A DNA stretch of 64,000 nt from Streptomyces acidiscabies (GCF_020010905.1 NZ_JAGJBY010000002.1:4154001-4218000), one strand, 5' to 3'; positions 51,727 through 60,967 are shown, numbered from the stretch's first letter. A program made the numbers and translations. The notes: a model not told the origin generated them from the sequence alone.

Positions 51727-53318
51727 CGGTCCGCCTCCCCGGCGACCTCCCGCGCCCACCGGTAGTCCGCCTTCCCGCTGGGCGAGCGCCGGATCGTCTC
51801 GGCGATCACCAGCTGCCGGGGGACCTTGTACCCGGCGAGGCTGGCCCGGCAGTGGGTCTGGAGCGCGTCGAGCGTCAACCCGGCGGAGCCCGGCCGGAGT
51901 TGGACGACCGCCGCGACATGGTTGCCCCACGTCGCGTCGGGCACCCCGGCCACCAGGGCGTCGTACACGTCCGGGTGGGCCTTCAGGGCCTGTTCGACCT
52001 CCTCCGGGTACACCTTCTCCCCGCCCGTGTTGATGCACTCCGACCCCCGGCCCAGCACCACGACCACCCCGTCCTCGTCGACGGTCGCCATGTCGCCGAG
52101 CAACACCCAGCGCTCGCCGTCGAGTTCGAAGAACGTCTCGGCGGTCTTCGCGGGGTCGTTGTAGTAGCCGAGGGGGACGTGCCCGCACTGGGCGACGCGG
52201 CCCACCTCGCCGGGGGCGACGGACTCATGCGTCGCCGGATCGACCACCCGGGTACGGGAGTTGACCCGGACCCGGAACCCCTTCTCGGGCCCGGAGTCGT
52301 CCGTCGCGGTGCCGTTGAAGCCGGACTCGGAGGACCCGAAGTTGTTCAACAGCATGGTGTTCGGCAGGAGTTCGCCGAACCGGCGGCGGACGGTGTCCGA
52401 GAGGATCGCGCCGGAGGACGAGACGCTGAACAGGGACGAACAGTCGGTGTCCCGGAGCGGGCCCGACAGGGCGTCGATCAGGGGGAGGAGCATCGCGTCG
52501 CCCACCAGGGAGATTGCGTTGACCTTCTCCTTCGCGACCGTCCGCAGCACCTCCTCCGGCACGAACTTCCGGTGCAGGACGACCCGTTGGCCGAAGTTGA
52601 AGCCGATGAACGCCGTCAGGGTCGAGGTGCCGTGCATGAGCGGGGGAGTGGGGAAGAAGGTGATCCCGGGCGCCCCGGCGGCGACCCGCTCGGCCAGCTC
52701 CTGAGGCTTCTTCACCGGCTCCCCGGTCGGCGCGCCCCCGCCCATCCCGGAGAAGAACAGGTCCTCGTGCCGCCACAGCACGCCCTTGGGCATCCCGGTC
52801 GTACCGCCGGTGTAGATGATGAACACGTCGTCGGCGGACCGCGCGGGGAAACCCCGCGAGGAAGACCCCTCGGCATCGGCGAACGGGGTCCCCAACTCCC
52901 CCTCCCCGACCCGCAGCAGCTCCCGCACCCCCGGCGTCCGGGGCAGCACCGCCCGCACCCGGTCCTCGAACTCCCCGTCGAACACCAGCCCGGCGAGGTC
53001 CGCGTCCCGGTACAGATACGCCAACTCGTCCTCGACGTACCGGTAGTTGACGTTCACCGGCACCAGCCGCGCCTTGAGGCACCCCAGCGCCGCCTGGAGG
53101 TACTCGACCCCGTTGTACAGGTGCAGCCCGACATGCTCACCGGCCCGCAGACCCCGCGCCAGCAGATGATGCCCGATCCGGTTGGCGGCGGCGTCCAACT
53201 CGGCGTAGGTGAGCCGCAGTTCCGCGCCGGTGCCAGGATGGTCGACGTACACGAGTGCCTCGCGGCCGGGGACGACGTCCACGACCGACTCGAACAGGTC
53301 GGCAAGGTTGTACTCCAC
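51723..53318 (-). CDS. acyl-CoA synthetase (FadD19-like)
   Basis: 531 residues from the GTG at 53318, which has GGGGAGGAACG just upstream and gives VEYNLADLFESVVD, the usual start of this subfamily. An ATG 30 bp earlier lacks a good RBS. ANL motifs: IIYTGGTTGMPKGVLWRHED (P-loop), NNFGSSESGFNG, WVLLGDMATVDEDGVVVVLGR (part), GGEKVYPEEVE and RSPSGKADYRWAR with catalytic Lys. The relatives activate steroid side-chain carboxylates. It is divergent from the EchA-Ltp operon across the shared operator. Confidence 0.88.
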   Translation of the reverse strand: MEYNLADLFESVVDVVPGREALVYVDHPGTGAELRLTYAELDAAANRIGHHLLARGLRAGEHVGLHLYNGVEYLQAALGCLKARLVPVNVNYRYVEDELAYLYRDADLAGLVFDGEFEDRVRAVLPRTPGVRELLRVGEGELGTPFADAEGSSSRGFPARSADDVFIIYTGGTTGMPKGVLWRHEDLFFSGMGGGAPTGEPVKKPQELAERVAAGAPGITFFPTPPLMHGTSTLTAFIGFNFGQRVVLHRKFVPEEVLRTVAKEKVNAISLVGDAMLLPLIDALSGPLRDTDCSSLFSVSSSGAILSDTVRRRFGELLPNTMLLNNFGSSESGFNGTATDDSGPEKGFRVRVNSRTRVVDPATHESVAPGEVGRVAQCGHVPLGYYNDPAKTAETFFELDGERWVLLGDMATVDEDGVVVVLGRGSECINTGGEKVYPEEVEQALKAHPDVYDALVAGVPDATWGNHVAAVVQLRPGSAGLTLDALQTHCRASLAGYKVPRQLVIAETIRRSPSGKADYRWAREVAGEADR

Positions 53319-53392
53319 CGTTCCTCCCCACCTCGGCTCGCCGGTCATCAGAGCAAAGGCGGCGGCAACTGGGAAGGCTCACGGCAGAGAAA

Positions 53393-53409
53393 TCTGACTG
53401 ACTGTCAGA
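53393..53409. promoter_or_regulatory. palindromic operator TCTGA-N7-TCAGA, second copy
   Basis: TCTGA (53393-53397) and TCAGA (53405-53409) in the divergent FadD/EchA promoter; the inner bases extend it to CTGAC-TGACT-GTCAG plus one. It has the same half-sites and spacing as the site at 40045, 13 kb away. Confidence 0.6.
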
Positions 53410-53487
53410 AAGTCGCCGGTCGCCCCTTGAAGTGCCCACCGGGCTCCTGCAACCTGTTCCCCCGAAGGCTCAGGAGGGGAAAGTGCC

Positions 53488-54288
53488 ATGAGCGGTACCG
53501 AACACCTCACAGTCCGGCGCGAGGGCGCCACCCTCGTCCTCACACTCAACCGGCCCGAAGCGAAGAACGCCCTCTCGCTGCCCATGCTCGTCGGCCTGTA
53601 CGACGGCTGGATCGAGGCCGACGAGGACGACGGCATCCGCTCGATCGTCTTCACCGGCGCCGGCGGCACCTTCTGCGCCGGCATGGACCTCAAGGCCCTC
53701 GCGGGCAAGGGCATCGACGGCGAGCACTACCGCAGCCGCCTCGACGCCGACCCCGACCTCCACTGGAAGGCGATGCTCCGCCACCACCGCCCCCGCAAAC
53801 CGGTCATCGCTGCCGTCGAGGGCCACTGCGTCGCGGGCGGCACCGAAATGCTCCAGGGCACGGACATCCGCGTCGCGGGCGAGTCCGCGACCTTCGGCCT
53901 GTACGAGGTGAAACGCGGCCTCTTCCCCATCGGCGGATCGACGGTCCGTCTCCAGCGGCAGATTCCCCGCACCCACGCCCTGGAGATGCTCCTCACCGGC
54001 CGCCCCTACACCGCCCGCGAGGCCGCCGCGATCGGCCTGATCGGACACGTCGTCCCCGACGGCACCGCCCTGGAGAGAGCCCTGGAGATCGCCGAACAGG
54101 TCAACGCCTGCGGCCCGCTCGCCGTCGAAGCCGTCAAGGCGTCCGTGTACGAGACCGCCGAACTCACCGAGGCCGAGGGGCTCGCCGCCGAACTCAAGCG
54201 CGGCTGGCCGGTGTTCGCGACCGCCGACGCCCAGGAAGGCACCCGCGCCTTCGCCGAGAAACGCGCCCCCGTCTACAAGCGGGCCTGA
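53488..54288 (+). CDS. enoyl-CoA hydratase/isomerase (crotonase family)
   Basis: 266 residues, ATG at 53488 after GGAGGGG. Crotonase features: LNRPEAKNALSLPM, oxyanion-hole GAGGTFCAGMDLKAL (about 61-75) and the second loop EGHCVAGGTEMLQGTDIRVAG (about 112-131). It hydrates or isomerises an enoyl-CoA formed in beta-oxidation of the acid activated by the adjacent FadD. It is the first gene of a four-gene plus-strand operon with DUF35 and thiolase-fold proteins. Confidence 0.9.
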   Translation: MSGTEHLTVRREGATLVLTLNRPEAKNALSLPMLVGLYDGWIEADEDDGIRSIVFTGAGGTFCAGMDLKALAGKGIDGEHYRSRLDADPDLHWKAMLRHHRPRKPVIAAVEGHCVAGGTEMLQGTDIRVAGESATFGLYEVKRGLFPIGGSTVRLQRQIPRTHALEMLLTGRPYTAREAAAIGLIGHVVPDGTALERALEIAEQVNACGPLAVEAVKASVYETAELTEAEGLAAELKRGWPVFATADAQEGTRAFAEKRAPVYKRA

Positions 54289-54304
54289 CCGAAGGACCAC
54301 CACC

Positions 54305-55237
54305 GTGCTCAAGGCACCGCTCGTCGTCGAGTTCCCCTTCACCCGCTCCCTCGGCCCCGTCCAGAGCGCCTTTCTCACGGGCCTGCGCCAGGGATACGTC
54401 CTCGGCGTGCGGACCCGCGACGGCCGTACCCTCGTCCCGCCGGTCGAGTACGACCCCGTCACCGCCGAGGAGATCCGCGACCTCGTCCACGTCGGCCTCA
54501 CCGGCACCGTCACCACCTGGGCCTGGAACCCCGCCCCGCGCCGTGGCCAGCCGCTCGACACGCCCTTCGCCTGGGTCCTGGTGAAGCTGGACCAGGCCGA
54601 CACCGCCCTCCTGCACGCCCTCGACGCCCCCGGCCCCGACGCCGTGCACACCGGCATGCGCGTCCGCATCCGCTGGGCCGACGAACGCGTGGGCGCCATC
54701 ACCGACATCGCCTGCTTCGAGCCGGACGACCGCGAGGAGTCCGTGGTCGGTGTCCACGTGGGCGAGTCCGAGAACCCGGTCACCGGCATCGTCGCCCCCG
54801 CCCGCCTCGACTACACCTACTCGCCCGGCCGCGCCCAGACCGCGTACATCGCCGCCCTCTCCGAACAGCGCACGGTCGGCGAACGCTGCCCCCGCTGCCG
54901 CAAGGTGTACGTCCCCCCGCGCGGCGCCTGCCCCACCTGCGGCGTCGCGACCGCCGAACAGGTCGAGGTAGGACCGGCCGGCACGGTCACCACCTTCTGC
55001 GTCGTCAACATCAAGGCGAAGAACCTGGACATAGAAGTCCCTTATGTCTACGGCCACATCGCCCTCGACGGCGCCGACCTCGCCCTGCACGGCCGGATCG
55101 CGGGCATCCCGTACGACCAGGTCCGCATGGGCCTGCGCGTCGAACCCGTCTGGACGGAAGGCGCCCGCTACCCCGACCACTACCGGCCGACCGGCGAACC
55201 CGACGCCGACTACGACACCTACAAGGAGCTGCTGTGA
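54305..55237 (+). CDS. tandem OB-fold DUF35 protein with one zinc ribbon
   Basis: 310 residues, GTG at 54305, 16 bp after echA. The C-terminal half has a rubredoxin-like zinc ribbon, CPRCRKVYVPPRGACPTCG (about 198-216), followed by an OB fold, as in DUF35 proteins. The N-terminal half (VTTWAWNPAPRRGQPLDTPFAW) looks like a second OB fold without the Cys ribbon, so the protein appears to be an internal fusion or duplication. DUF35 domains bind thiolase-fold partners; in steroid side-chain cleavage such a domain (ChsH2) forms an aldolase with Ltp2. The next two genes encode those partners. Confidence 0.85.
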   Translation: MLKAPLVVEFPFTRSLGPVQSAFLTGLRQGYVLGVRTRDGRTLVPPVEYDPVTAEEIRDLVHVGLTGTVTTWAWNPAPRRGQPLDTPFAWVLVKLDQADTALLHALDAPGPDAVHTGMRVRIRWADERVGAITDIACFEPDDREESVVGVHVGESENPVTGIVAPARLDYTYSPGRAQTAYIAALSEQRTVGERCPRCRKVYVPPRGACPTCGVATAEQVEVGPAGTVTTFCVVNIKAKNLDIEVPYVYGHIALDGADLALHGRIAGIPYDQVRMGLRVEPVWTEGARYPDHYRPTGEPDADYDTYKELL

Positions 55238-56283
55238 CCCGGGACATCGCGGTCGTCGCCTTCGCGCAGAGCGACATCCGGCGCACCACCGAGGAGTCGT
55301 CCGAGGTCGAGATGCTGATGCCGGTCCTGCACGACGTCCTGGACCGCACCGGCCTCACGACGCCCGACATCGGCTTCACCTGCTCCGGCTCCTCCGACTA
55401 CCTCGCGGGCCGCGCCTTCTCCTTCACCCTCGCCCTCGACGGAGTCGGCGCCTGGCCGCCGATCGCGGAGTCGCACGTCGAGATGGACGGCGCCTGGGCG
55501 CTGTACGAGGCGTGGGTCAAACTCCGTACGGGCGACGCGGATACGGCGCTCGTCTACGCGTACGGCAAGTCCTCGCCCGGCCACTTGAGGGACGTCCTCA
55601 CCCGTCAGCTCGACCCGTACTACGTCGCCCCCCTGTGGCCCGACTCCGTCGCGCTCGCCGCCCTCCAGGCGCAGGCCCTCATCGACGCGGGCGACACCGA
55701 CGAACGCGAACTCGCCGAGATCGCCGCCCGCAGCAGGCGCGCCGCGACCCTCAACCCCCATGCGCAGAACCGGGGTTCGCATCCGCAGGGCGAGTACGTG
55801 GTGGCGCCGCTGCGGCACGGCGACTGCCCGCCGATCGGGGACGGGGCCGCCGCCGTGATCCTCGCTGCCGGGGACCGGGCGCGTGAGCTGTGCGACCGGC
55901 CCGCCTGGATACGCGGCATCGACCACCGCATCGAGGCGCACTCCCTCGGCGTCCGCGACCTCACCGACTCCCCGTCGACACGCCTCGCCGCCGAGAAGGC
56001 CGGCGCCTTCGAACGGCCCGCGGACACCGCCGAGTTGCACGCCCCGTTCAGCTCCCAGGAAGTCGTCCTGCGCAAGGCGCTCAAGCTCGACGACAGCGTG
56101 CGCGTCAACCTTTCCGGCGGGGCGCTCGCCTCCAACCCCGTGATGGCCGCCGGGCTCATCCGCATCGGCGAGGCCGCGACCCGCGTGCACCGCAGCGAGG
56201 CCGACCGGGCGCTCGCCCACGCCACCTCCGGGCCCTGTCTCCAGCAGAACCTGGTCGCCGTCCTGGAAGGGGATCCGCGATGA
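55234..56283 (+). CDS. thiolase-fold protein lacking the nucleophilic Cys (lipid-transfer/aldolase type) 1
   Basis: 349 residues, GTG overlapping the previous stop by 4 bp. N-terminal DIAVVAFAQSDIRR; central ESHVEMDGAWALYEAW where true thiolases have their Cys; PIGDGAAAVILAAGDRA; C-terminal LSGGALASNPVMAAGLIRIGEA in place of the thiolase GHP-G motif. Missing catalytic residues fit the Ltp-type proteins that work as retro-aldolases or scaffolds rather than thiolases. Confidence 0.82.
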   Translation: MTRDIAVVAFAQSDIRRTTEESSEVEMLMPVLHDVLDRTGLTTPDIGFTCSGSSDYLAGRAFSFTLALDGVGAWPPIAESHVEMDGAWALYEAWVKLRTGDADTALVYAYGKSSPGHLRDVLTRQLDPYYVAPLWPDSVALAALQAQALIDAGDTDERELAEIAARSRRAATLNPHAQNRGSHPQGEYVVAPLRHGDCPPIGDGAAAVILAAGDRARELCDRPAWIRGIDHRIEAHSLGVRDLTDSPSTRLAAEKAGAFERPADTAELHAPFSSQEVVLRKALKLDDSVRVNLSGGALASNPVMAAGLIRIGEAATRVHRSEADRALAHATSGPCLQQNLVAVLEGDPR

Positions 56284-57446
56284 GCAAGGAACCCGTGGCC
56301 GTCGTCGGGATCGGCCAGACCAAGCACGTCGCGGCCCGACGGGACGTGTCCATCGCCGGGTTGGTCCGGGAGGCAGCCCAACGGGCGCTGGCTGACGCCG
56401 AGTTGACGTGGGCCGACGTCGACGCCGTCGTCATCGGGAAGGCGCCGGACTTCTTCGAGGGCGTGATGATGCCCGAGCTGTATCTCGCGGACGCGCTCGG
56501 CGCCGTGGGGAAGCCGATGCTGCGGGTGCACACGGCGGGGAGCGTCGGCGGGTCAACTGCCTTGGTGGCGGCGAGCCTTGTGGCTTCGCGCGTCCACGCG
56601 ACCGTCCTCACCCTCGGGTTCGAGAAGCAGTCCGAGTCCAACGCTATGTGGGGGCTGTCCCTGCCGATTCCCTTCCAGCAGCCGCTGCTTGCGGGGGCGG
56701 GCGGCTTCTTCGCACCGCACGTGCGCGCCTACATCCGGCGCAGCGGCGCTCCCGACACCATCGGCTCGCTCGTGGCGTACAAGGACCGGCGCAACGCGCT
56801 CAAGAACCCGTACGCCCATCTCCACGAGCACGACATCACCCTCGACAAGGTCCAGTCCTCGCCGATGCTGTGGGACCCGATCCGCTACTCCGAGACCTGC
56901 CCCTCCTCCGACGGGGCCTGCGCGATGGTCCTCACCGACCGTACGGGCGCGGCGCGTTCGCCCCGGCCGCCCGCCTGGATGCTGGGCGGCGCGATGCGCA
57001 GCGAACCGACGCTGTTCGCGGGCAAGGACGCGGTGTCGCCGAAGGCCGGGCAGGACTGCGCGGCCGACGTGTACCGGCAGGCCGGGATCGCCGATCCGCG
57101 CCGGGAGATCGACGCCGTCGAGATGTACGTGCCGTTCTCCTGGTACGAGCCGATGTGGCTGGAGAACCTCGGCTTCGCCGACGAGGGCGAGGGCTGGAAG
57201 CTCACGGAGTCCGGGGTGACCGAACTCGACGGCGACCTCCCCGTCGACATGTCCGGCGGCGTCCTGTCCACCAACCCCATCGGCGCCTCCGGCATGATCC
57301 GCTTCGCGGAGGCTGCCCTCCAGGTGCGCGGGCAGGCCGGGGAACACCAGGTGGACGGTGCGCGCAGGGTGCTGGGACATGCGTACGGCGGCGGCTCCCA
57401 GTTCTTCTCGATGTGGCTCGTCGGAGCCGAGGCGCCCACGTCCTGA
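56280..57446 (+). CDS. thiolase-fold protein lacking the nucleophilic Cys (lipid-transfer/aldolase type) 2
   Basis: 388 residues, ATG overlapping the previous stop (ATGA). N-terminal VAVVGIGQTKHVA; RVHTAGSVGGSTALVAASL where thiolases have Cys (here Gly); ETCPSSDGACAMVLTDR; MYVPFSWYEPMWLENLGF; C-terminal SGGVLSTNPIGASGMIRFAEA. It resembles Ltp proteins paired with DUF35 domains in C-C cleavage of steroid-like side chains. It ends the EchA-DUF35-Ltp operon. Confidence 0.84.
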   Translation: MSKEPVAVVGIGQTKHVAARRDVSIAGLVREAAQRALADAELTWADVDAVVIGKAPDFFEGVMMPELYLADALGAVGKPMLRVHTAGSVGGSTALVAASLVASRVHATVLTLGFEKQSESNAMWGLSLPIPFQQPLLAGAGGFFAPHVRAYIRRSGAPDTIGSLVAYKDRRNALKNPYAHLHEHDITLDKVQSSPMLWDPIRYSETCPSSDGACAMVLTDRTGAARSPRPPAWMLGGAMRSEPTLFAGKDAVSPKAGQDCAADVYRQAGIADPRREIDAVEMYVPFSWYEPMWLENLGFADEGEGWKLTESGVTELDGDLPVDMSGGVLSTNPIGASGMIRFAEAALQVRGQAGEHQVDGARRVLGHAYGGGSQFFSMWLVGAEAPTS

Positions 57447-57553
57447 GAGCCGAAGCGCACGGCTCCCGAAAGGTACGGCCGACGTGCTCTGTCGGGGCCC
57501 GGAGCCGATCGCTAGGCTGACCCGCGGACGACGGAACCGGGAGGAGCACGGAC

Positions 57554-57796
57554 GTGGCCGAAAGCACCATCCAGCAGCAGCCGTTGGCGGGCTGGGAGAA
57601 GCCGGACCTGGACCTGAGCGAGGCCGAGTGGCAGCCGGGCAGCAAGGGCCTGGGGGATGTCCAGATAGCCTTCGTCGAGGGCTTCATCGCGATGCGCAAC
57701 AGTGGCCGCCCCCAGAGCCCGTCCATCGTCTTCACCCCCGCGGAGTGGGGAGCGTTCGTCTCGGGCGCACGGGAAGGCGAGTTCGACCTCACGTGA
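57554..57796 (+). CDS. DUF397 protein
   Basis: 80 residues, GTG at 57554 with GGGAGGAG upstream. Family features: WEKPDLDLSEAEWQPGS, GDVQIAFVEGFIAMRNS and a C-terminal FTPAEWGAFVSGAREGEFDL. DUF397 proteins are common in Streptomyces, usually beside an XRE-type regulator and an anti-sigma-like kinase; neither is adjacent here. It is therefore an orphan copy. Function unknown. Confidence 0.9.
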   Translation: MAESTIQQQPLAGWEKPDLDLSEAEWQPGSKGLGDVQIAFVEGFIAMRNSGRPQSPSIVFTPAEWGAFVSGAREGEFDLT

Positions 57797-58334
57797 ACGC
57801 CGGGCCGGGGCGGCTTCCCGCCCCGCACCCCGCGCTCGGCCCTGCCGAGGGCAACGCGAACCACGTCCGGCTTGCGGCCCGGTGCCGGACGAGGGGTGAG
57901 GCGGGGCGGAAGCTGAGACGGGGTGGGGTGGGGCGAAGGCATGAGACGGGGCGCCGCAGCCGGTTCCGGGCCGAAAACCGTGGCCGGGTCGAGGACTGCG
58001 GCGGGGCCGGGAGTTGAGGCCGGGCGGAAGTTGCGGCGGGGCCTGGAGCTGAGGCGGAGCCGGGAGTTGCGGCCTGGCGGAAGTTGCGGCCGAGCGGAAA
58101 AGCCGCAGTCGGCCCGCACCTCGCCCGGAACCACCCCCGCCGGAACCACCTCGCCCAGAACCACTCCGTCCGGAACCATCCCGTCCGGAATCACTCCGCC
58201 ACCTCCCCGCCGCCCCCGCCCTGCGAAACCCCCGGCGGGCCCTGTACCCGTGCTCCACCACCAGCCGACCCTCGCTCCACCACCATCCGACCCGCGCTCG
58301 GCCACACACCCCCGCCACCCCGTACGATGGCCGT
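57797..58334. other. 538-bp GC-rich low-complexity region without a convincing gene
   Basis: Purine-rich units built on GCGGAAGTTG and GCCGGGAGTTG/GAGCTGAGGC recur at about 57895-58095, followed by pyrimidine-rich units built on CGGAACCAC/CGGAACCAT at about 58120-58200. Open frames here have Arg/Pro-only compositions and no RBS, so I take the region as repeat-like intergenic DNA that includes the promoter of the next gene. Confidence 0.5.
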
Positions 58335-58832
58335 ATGTCGTTCCTCCGCCGCCGAAGCGCAACCCCCGCCGGCCCCGATTTCGACGTCCTCGCCATGGAT
58401 CCGGGCGACTGGCCCGGCAACCTCGGCGCCGGCCTCCTCCCCGCTCCCGACGGCACCTGCCAGGGCGTCTTCCTGCGCTACGACCTCTTCGGCGGGCGCG
58501 GCCCCGCGATGATCATCGGCAACCTTCCCGAGGGCTCCCCGGCCCGGGACACCGCCGACGGCGAGATCCCCTTCGAGGTCGCCCAGCTCCTGCTCGCGCT
58601 GGAGAACGACGAGGAGGTCACCGTCACCGGCACCGAGGACATGCCGGTGATGCAGGGCGACAACCTCCTCATCGTCCGGCGCCTCAAGCTCTCCGAGAGC
58701 CGGATCTCCTGCGTCCAGTTCGACCGCAGCGACAACGTCCTGGTGACCATCGCCGCCTGGGACCGCCCCATCACGGACGACCTGTACGCCCTCCTGAAGC
58801 CGCTCCCGGCGGAGCTGTTCCAGCAGGGCTGA
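58335..58832 (+). CDS. conserved hypothetical protein
   Basis: 165 residues, ATG at 58335, no strong RBS. Soluble mixed alpha/beta sequence with no signal peptide: DFDVLAMDPGDWPGNLGAGL near the start, then a small barrel-like part (EVTVTGTEDMPVMQGDNLLI). Codon bias is that of a real gene. I do not recognise a domain. It is convergent with the amidase gene (18-bp gap). Confidence 0.7.
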   Translation: MSFLRRRSATPAGPDFDVLAMDPGDWPGNLGAGLLPAPDGTCQGVFLRYDLFGGRGPAMIIGNLPEGSPARDTADGEIPFEVAQLLLALENDEEVTVTGTEDMPVMQGDNLLIVRRLKLSESRISCVQFDRSDNVLVTIAAWDRPITDDLYALLKPLPAELFQQG

Positions 58833-58850
58833 GCCCTTCAGAAAAGAGCC

Positions 58851-60773
58851 TCAGCCCCGGAGCGACGGCACGACGTCCACATCGGCGGCGCGCACGTACG
58901 CGACGCGATGGCCGTACTGGATCTCGTAGTACATGTCCTTGCCCACGACCACCCTGTGCGAGTCGGTGGCGAAGGTGACCGCGTAGTAGTACTCACCGGG
59001 CACCTCGCCGCCGACGACGTACGACTGCCCGGCGGGCAACGTGTACGACAGCGGCGACACCGCCTGGACCGGGACACCCTTCGGATACGCGGACGCCTCC
59101 GGATAGGCACGCCCGTACACCGGCACCGACGCGCGGCCCGCCTTCGCCCGGGCGACCAGCCCCGCCGCGTGCACGGCCGTCGCATGCTTGCGCGGATTCT
59201 TGAACCACGCCTTCTGCCCCAGGTACCAGATCGCCGTCCAGTCACCGGAACGTCCCGCGACCGCGTACTGCTGCCCGGTGGAGACCCGCGAGGAGAGGTC
59301 GTTGACGCCGGTCGTCGGTTCCGTACCCCGCCCGATGTCCTTGACCAGCGGATACGTCTCACCGGGGCCGGTGTACAGGCGCACCTCGCTGGACCCGTGG
59401 TCCGCGCAGGGCTGCCCCTTCGCCACGCAGTCCATGTACGTGGGCCGGTTCGCGCCGTACGAGGGGCGGATCGTCACCAGCCCACCGTGCCCCTGCGCCG
59501 TCGCCTTGATCGGCGCCTTCAGCAGCTCGAAATAGTGCCGCCAGTCCCAGTACGGACCCGGGTCGGTGTGCATCCCGGGGACGTTCGCGGTCGTCGGACC
59601 GGGCACGTTGTCGTGGCCCAGGATGTGCTGCCGGTCCAGCGGTACGCCGTACCGGTGCGCGAGGTAGCGGACCAGGCGGGCCGAGGCGCGGTACATGGCC
59701 TCCGTGTACCAGGCGTCGGGCTGCGCGAGGAACCCCTCGTGCTCGATGCCGACGGACGCGGTGTTGATGTACCAGTTCCCCGCGTGCCAGGCGACGTCCT
59801 TCGTCTTGACGTGCTGCGCGATGTGGCCGTCGGTGGAGCGCAGGGTGTAGTGCCAGGACACGTACGTCGGGTCCTGGACCATGTTCAGGACGCCCTCCCA
59901 GGAGCCCTCGGTGTCGTGGACGACGATGTACCGCACCGGCTGGGACGCCGGGCGGTTCGCGAGGTCGTGGTTGCCGTAGTCCTTGTCGCCGAACTCCTTG
60001 TACGGCGCCGGGATCCACTCGCAGGACACGTCCCTCGGACACTCGGTCCCGGCCGTCACCGGCTGCCGCAGCCCGGCGCGCGCCAACTGCCGCTCGTCCG
60101 GCGCCAGTCGAGGCTGAGCGTCGAGGGCGACGAGCTGACCGGCGTCGGTGGTCCGCTCCTGACCGGCACGCAGTACGTCGTACACGTCGTCGGCGTACGC
60201 GGCTGCCGTCGCCGTGTCGTCGGCGCCGGAGAAACGGGCCACGGCGGCGTACCACTCGGCGGGGTCGGTGCTGAGAGGCTCACCGAGGGCGCGCTGAGCT
60301 GCGGCGAGGAGGGCCGCGCCGCCCTCGATGTTCGCGGCGGGGTCGGTGCGGAGGGTCTCGGGGGCGAGGCCGGTGAGGGCGGCGGCGCGGGCGAGGGTGT
60401 GCAGGCGGGGGGCGTCGACGCTCTGCGCGAGAACAGCCGCCGGGCGCAGCACCGGACGCGCCGAGTCCCCCCGGGGATCCTCCTCGCCCTCGCTGTGGTG
60501 CGACGCGCCCGCGAGGGCCGTGCCCGCGTCCGTCAGGTGCATCGGGCCGTAGCCGCCGGTGACGCTGGGCGCCCCGGCGTGGTCGTCCCAGCGGGACTGG
60601 AGGTAGGAGACGCCGAGCAGGACGCTGCGCGGGACCCCGTACTCGGCCGCCGCCGCGTCGAACGCGCGTTGCAGGGCGAGCCGGGACGCGCCGGACTCGT
60701 GGGGCGGGGCGGCGGCCAGCAGTGGGAGCAGCAGGGCTGCCGAGGCGACGGCCTGGGGGATACGTCTGGGCAA
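58851..60773 (-). CDS. secreted N-acetylmuramoyl-L-alanine amidase
   Basis: 640 residues, TTG at 60773 with GGAGG 5 bases upstream. A signal peptide (PQAVASAALLLPLLAAAPP) leads to a lysozyme-like helical region (about 30-180, GVSYLQSRWDDHAG; GGYGPMHLTDAG). The Amidase_2 (PGRP-type) domain spans about 275-425: zinc ligands in YIVVHDTEGSW and PGMHTDPGPYWDW, with SWHYTLRSTDGHIAQHV and ASVGIEHEGF between. The C-terminal about 200 residues are SH3-like wall-binding repeats. It hydrolyses the bond between MurNAc and the stem peptide, for wall turnover or lysis. Confidence 0.9.
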   Translation of the reverse strand: MPRRIPQAVASAALLLPLLAAAPPHESGASRLALQRAFDAAAAEYGVPRSVLLGVSYLQSRWDDHAGAPSVTGGYGPMHLTDAGTALAGASHHSEGEEDPRGDSARPVLRPAAVLAQSVDAPRLHTLARAAALTGLAPETLRTDPAANIEGGAALLAAAQRALGEPLSTDPAEWYAAVARFSGADDTATAAAYADDVYDVLRAGQERTTDAGQLVALDAQPRLAPDERQLARAGLRQPVTAGTECPRDVSCEWIPAPYKEFGDKDYGNHDLANRPASQPVRYIVVHDTEGSWEGVLNMVQDPTYVSWHYTLRSTDGHIAQHVKTKDVAWHAGNWYINTASVGIEHEGFLAQPDAWYTEAMYRASARLVRYLAHRYGVPLDRQHILGHDNVPGPTTANVPGMHTDPGPYWDWRHYFELLKAPIKATAQGHGGLVTIRPSYGANRPTYMDCVAKGQPCADHGSSEVRLYTGPGETYPLVKDIGRGTEPTTGVNDLSSRVSTGQQYAVAGRSGDWTAIWYLGQKAWFKNPRKHATAVHAAGLVARAKAGRASVPVYGRAYPEASAYPKGVPVQAVSPLSYTLPAGQSYVVGGEVPGEYYYAVTFATDSHRVVVGKDMYYEIQYGHRVAYVRAADVDVVPSLRG

Positions 60774-60912
60774 TGCGGCCTCCGGTGGGGGGATCGCGCG
60801 GGCCGGACACGTCTGTGCCTACCGGCTCGCTGACGGTCCGTCAATCATGCCCGGGAGGAGGCGATCCCCCTTGTCACAGCGCTACCCTGCGCGTTTCGCC
60901 GCCGGACGTGCT

Positions 60913-60956
60913 GAGGGCCTGCGATGCACCGCCGCTCTGGCGCACCGCAGGCCCTC
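60913..60956 (-). terminator. hairpin terminator of the APH-fold kinase gene
   Basis: GAGGGCCTGCG (60913-60923) pairs with CGCAGGCCCTC (60946-60956), starting 11 bp past the stop codon of the minus-strand kinase gene. Confidence 0.65.
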
Positions 60957-60967
60957 GGTCCATGGGG

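Noticed and set aside
53319-53348. ATG at 53348 as start of the FadD19-like gene
   Set aside because: The RBS GGGGAGG lies inside this extension and is well placed for the GTG at 53318, which also fits the family N-terminus.
57797-58334. Coding frames in the low-complexity gap before the 165-aa gene
   Set aside because: Composition is almost only Arg, Pro, Gly and Ser, with no RBS and no codon bias separate from the repeats.
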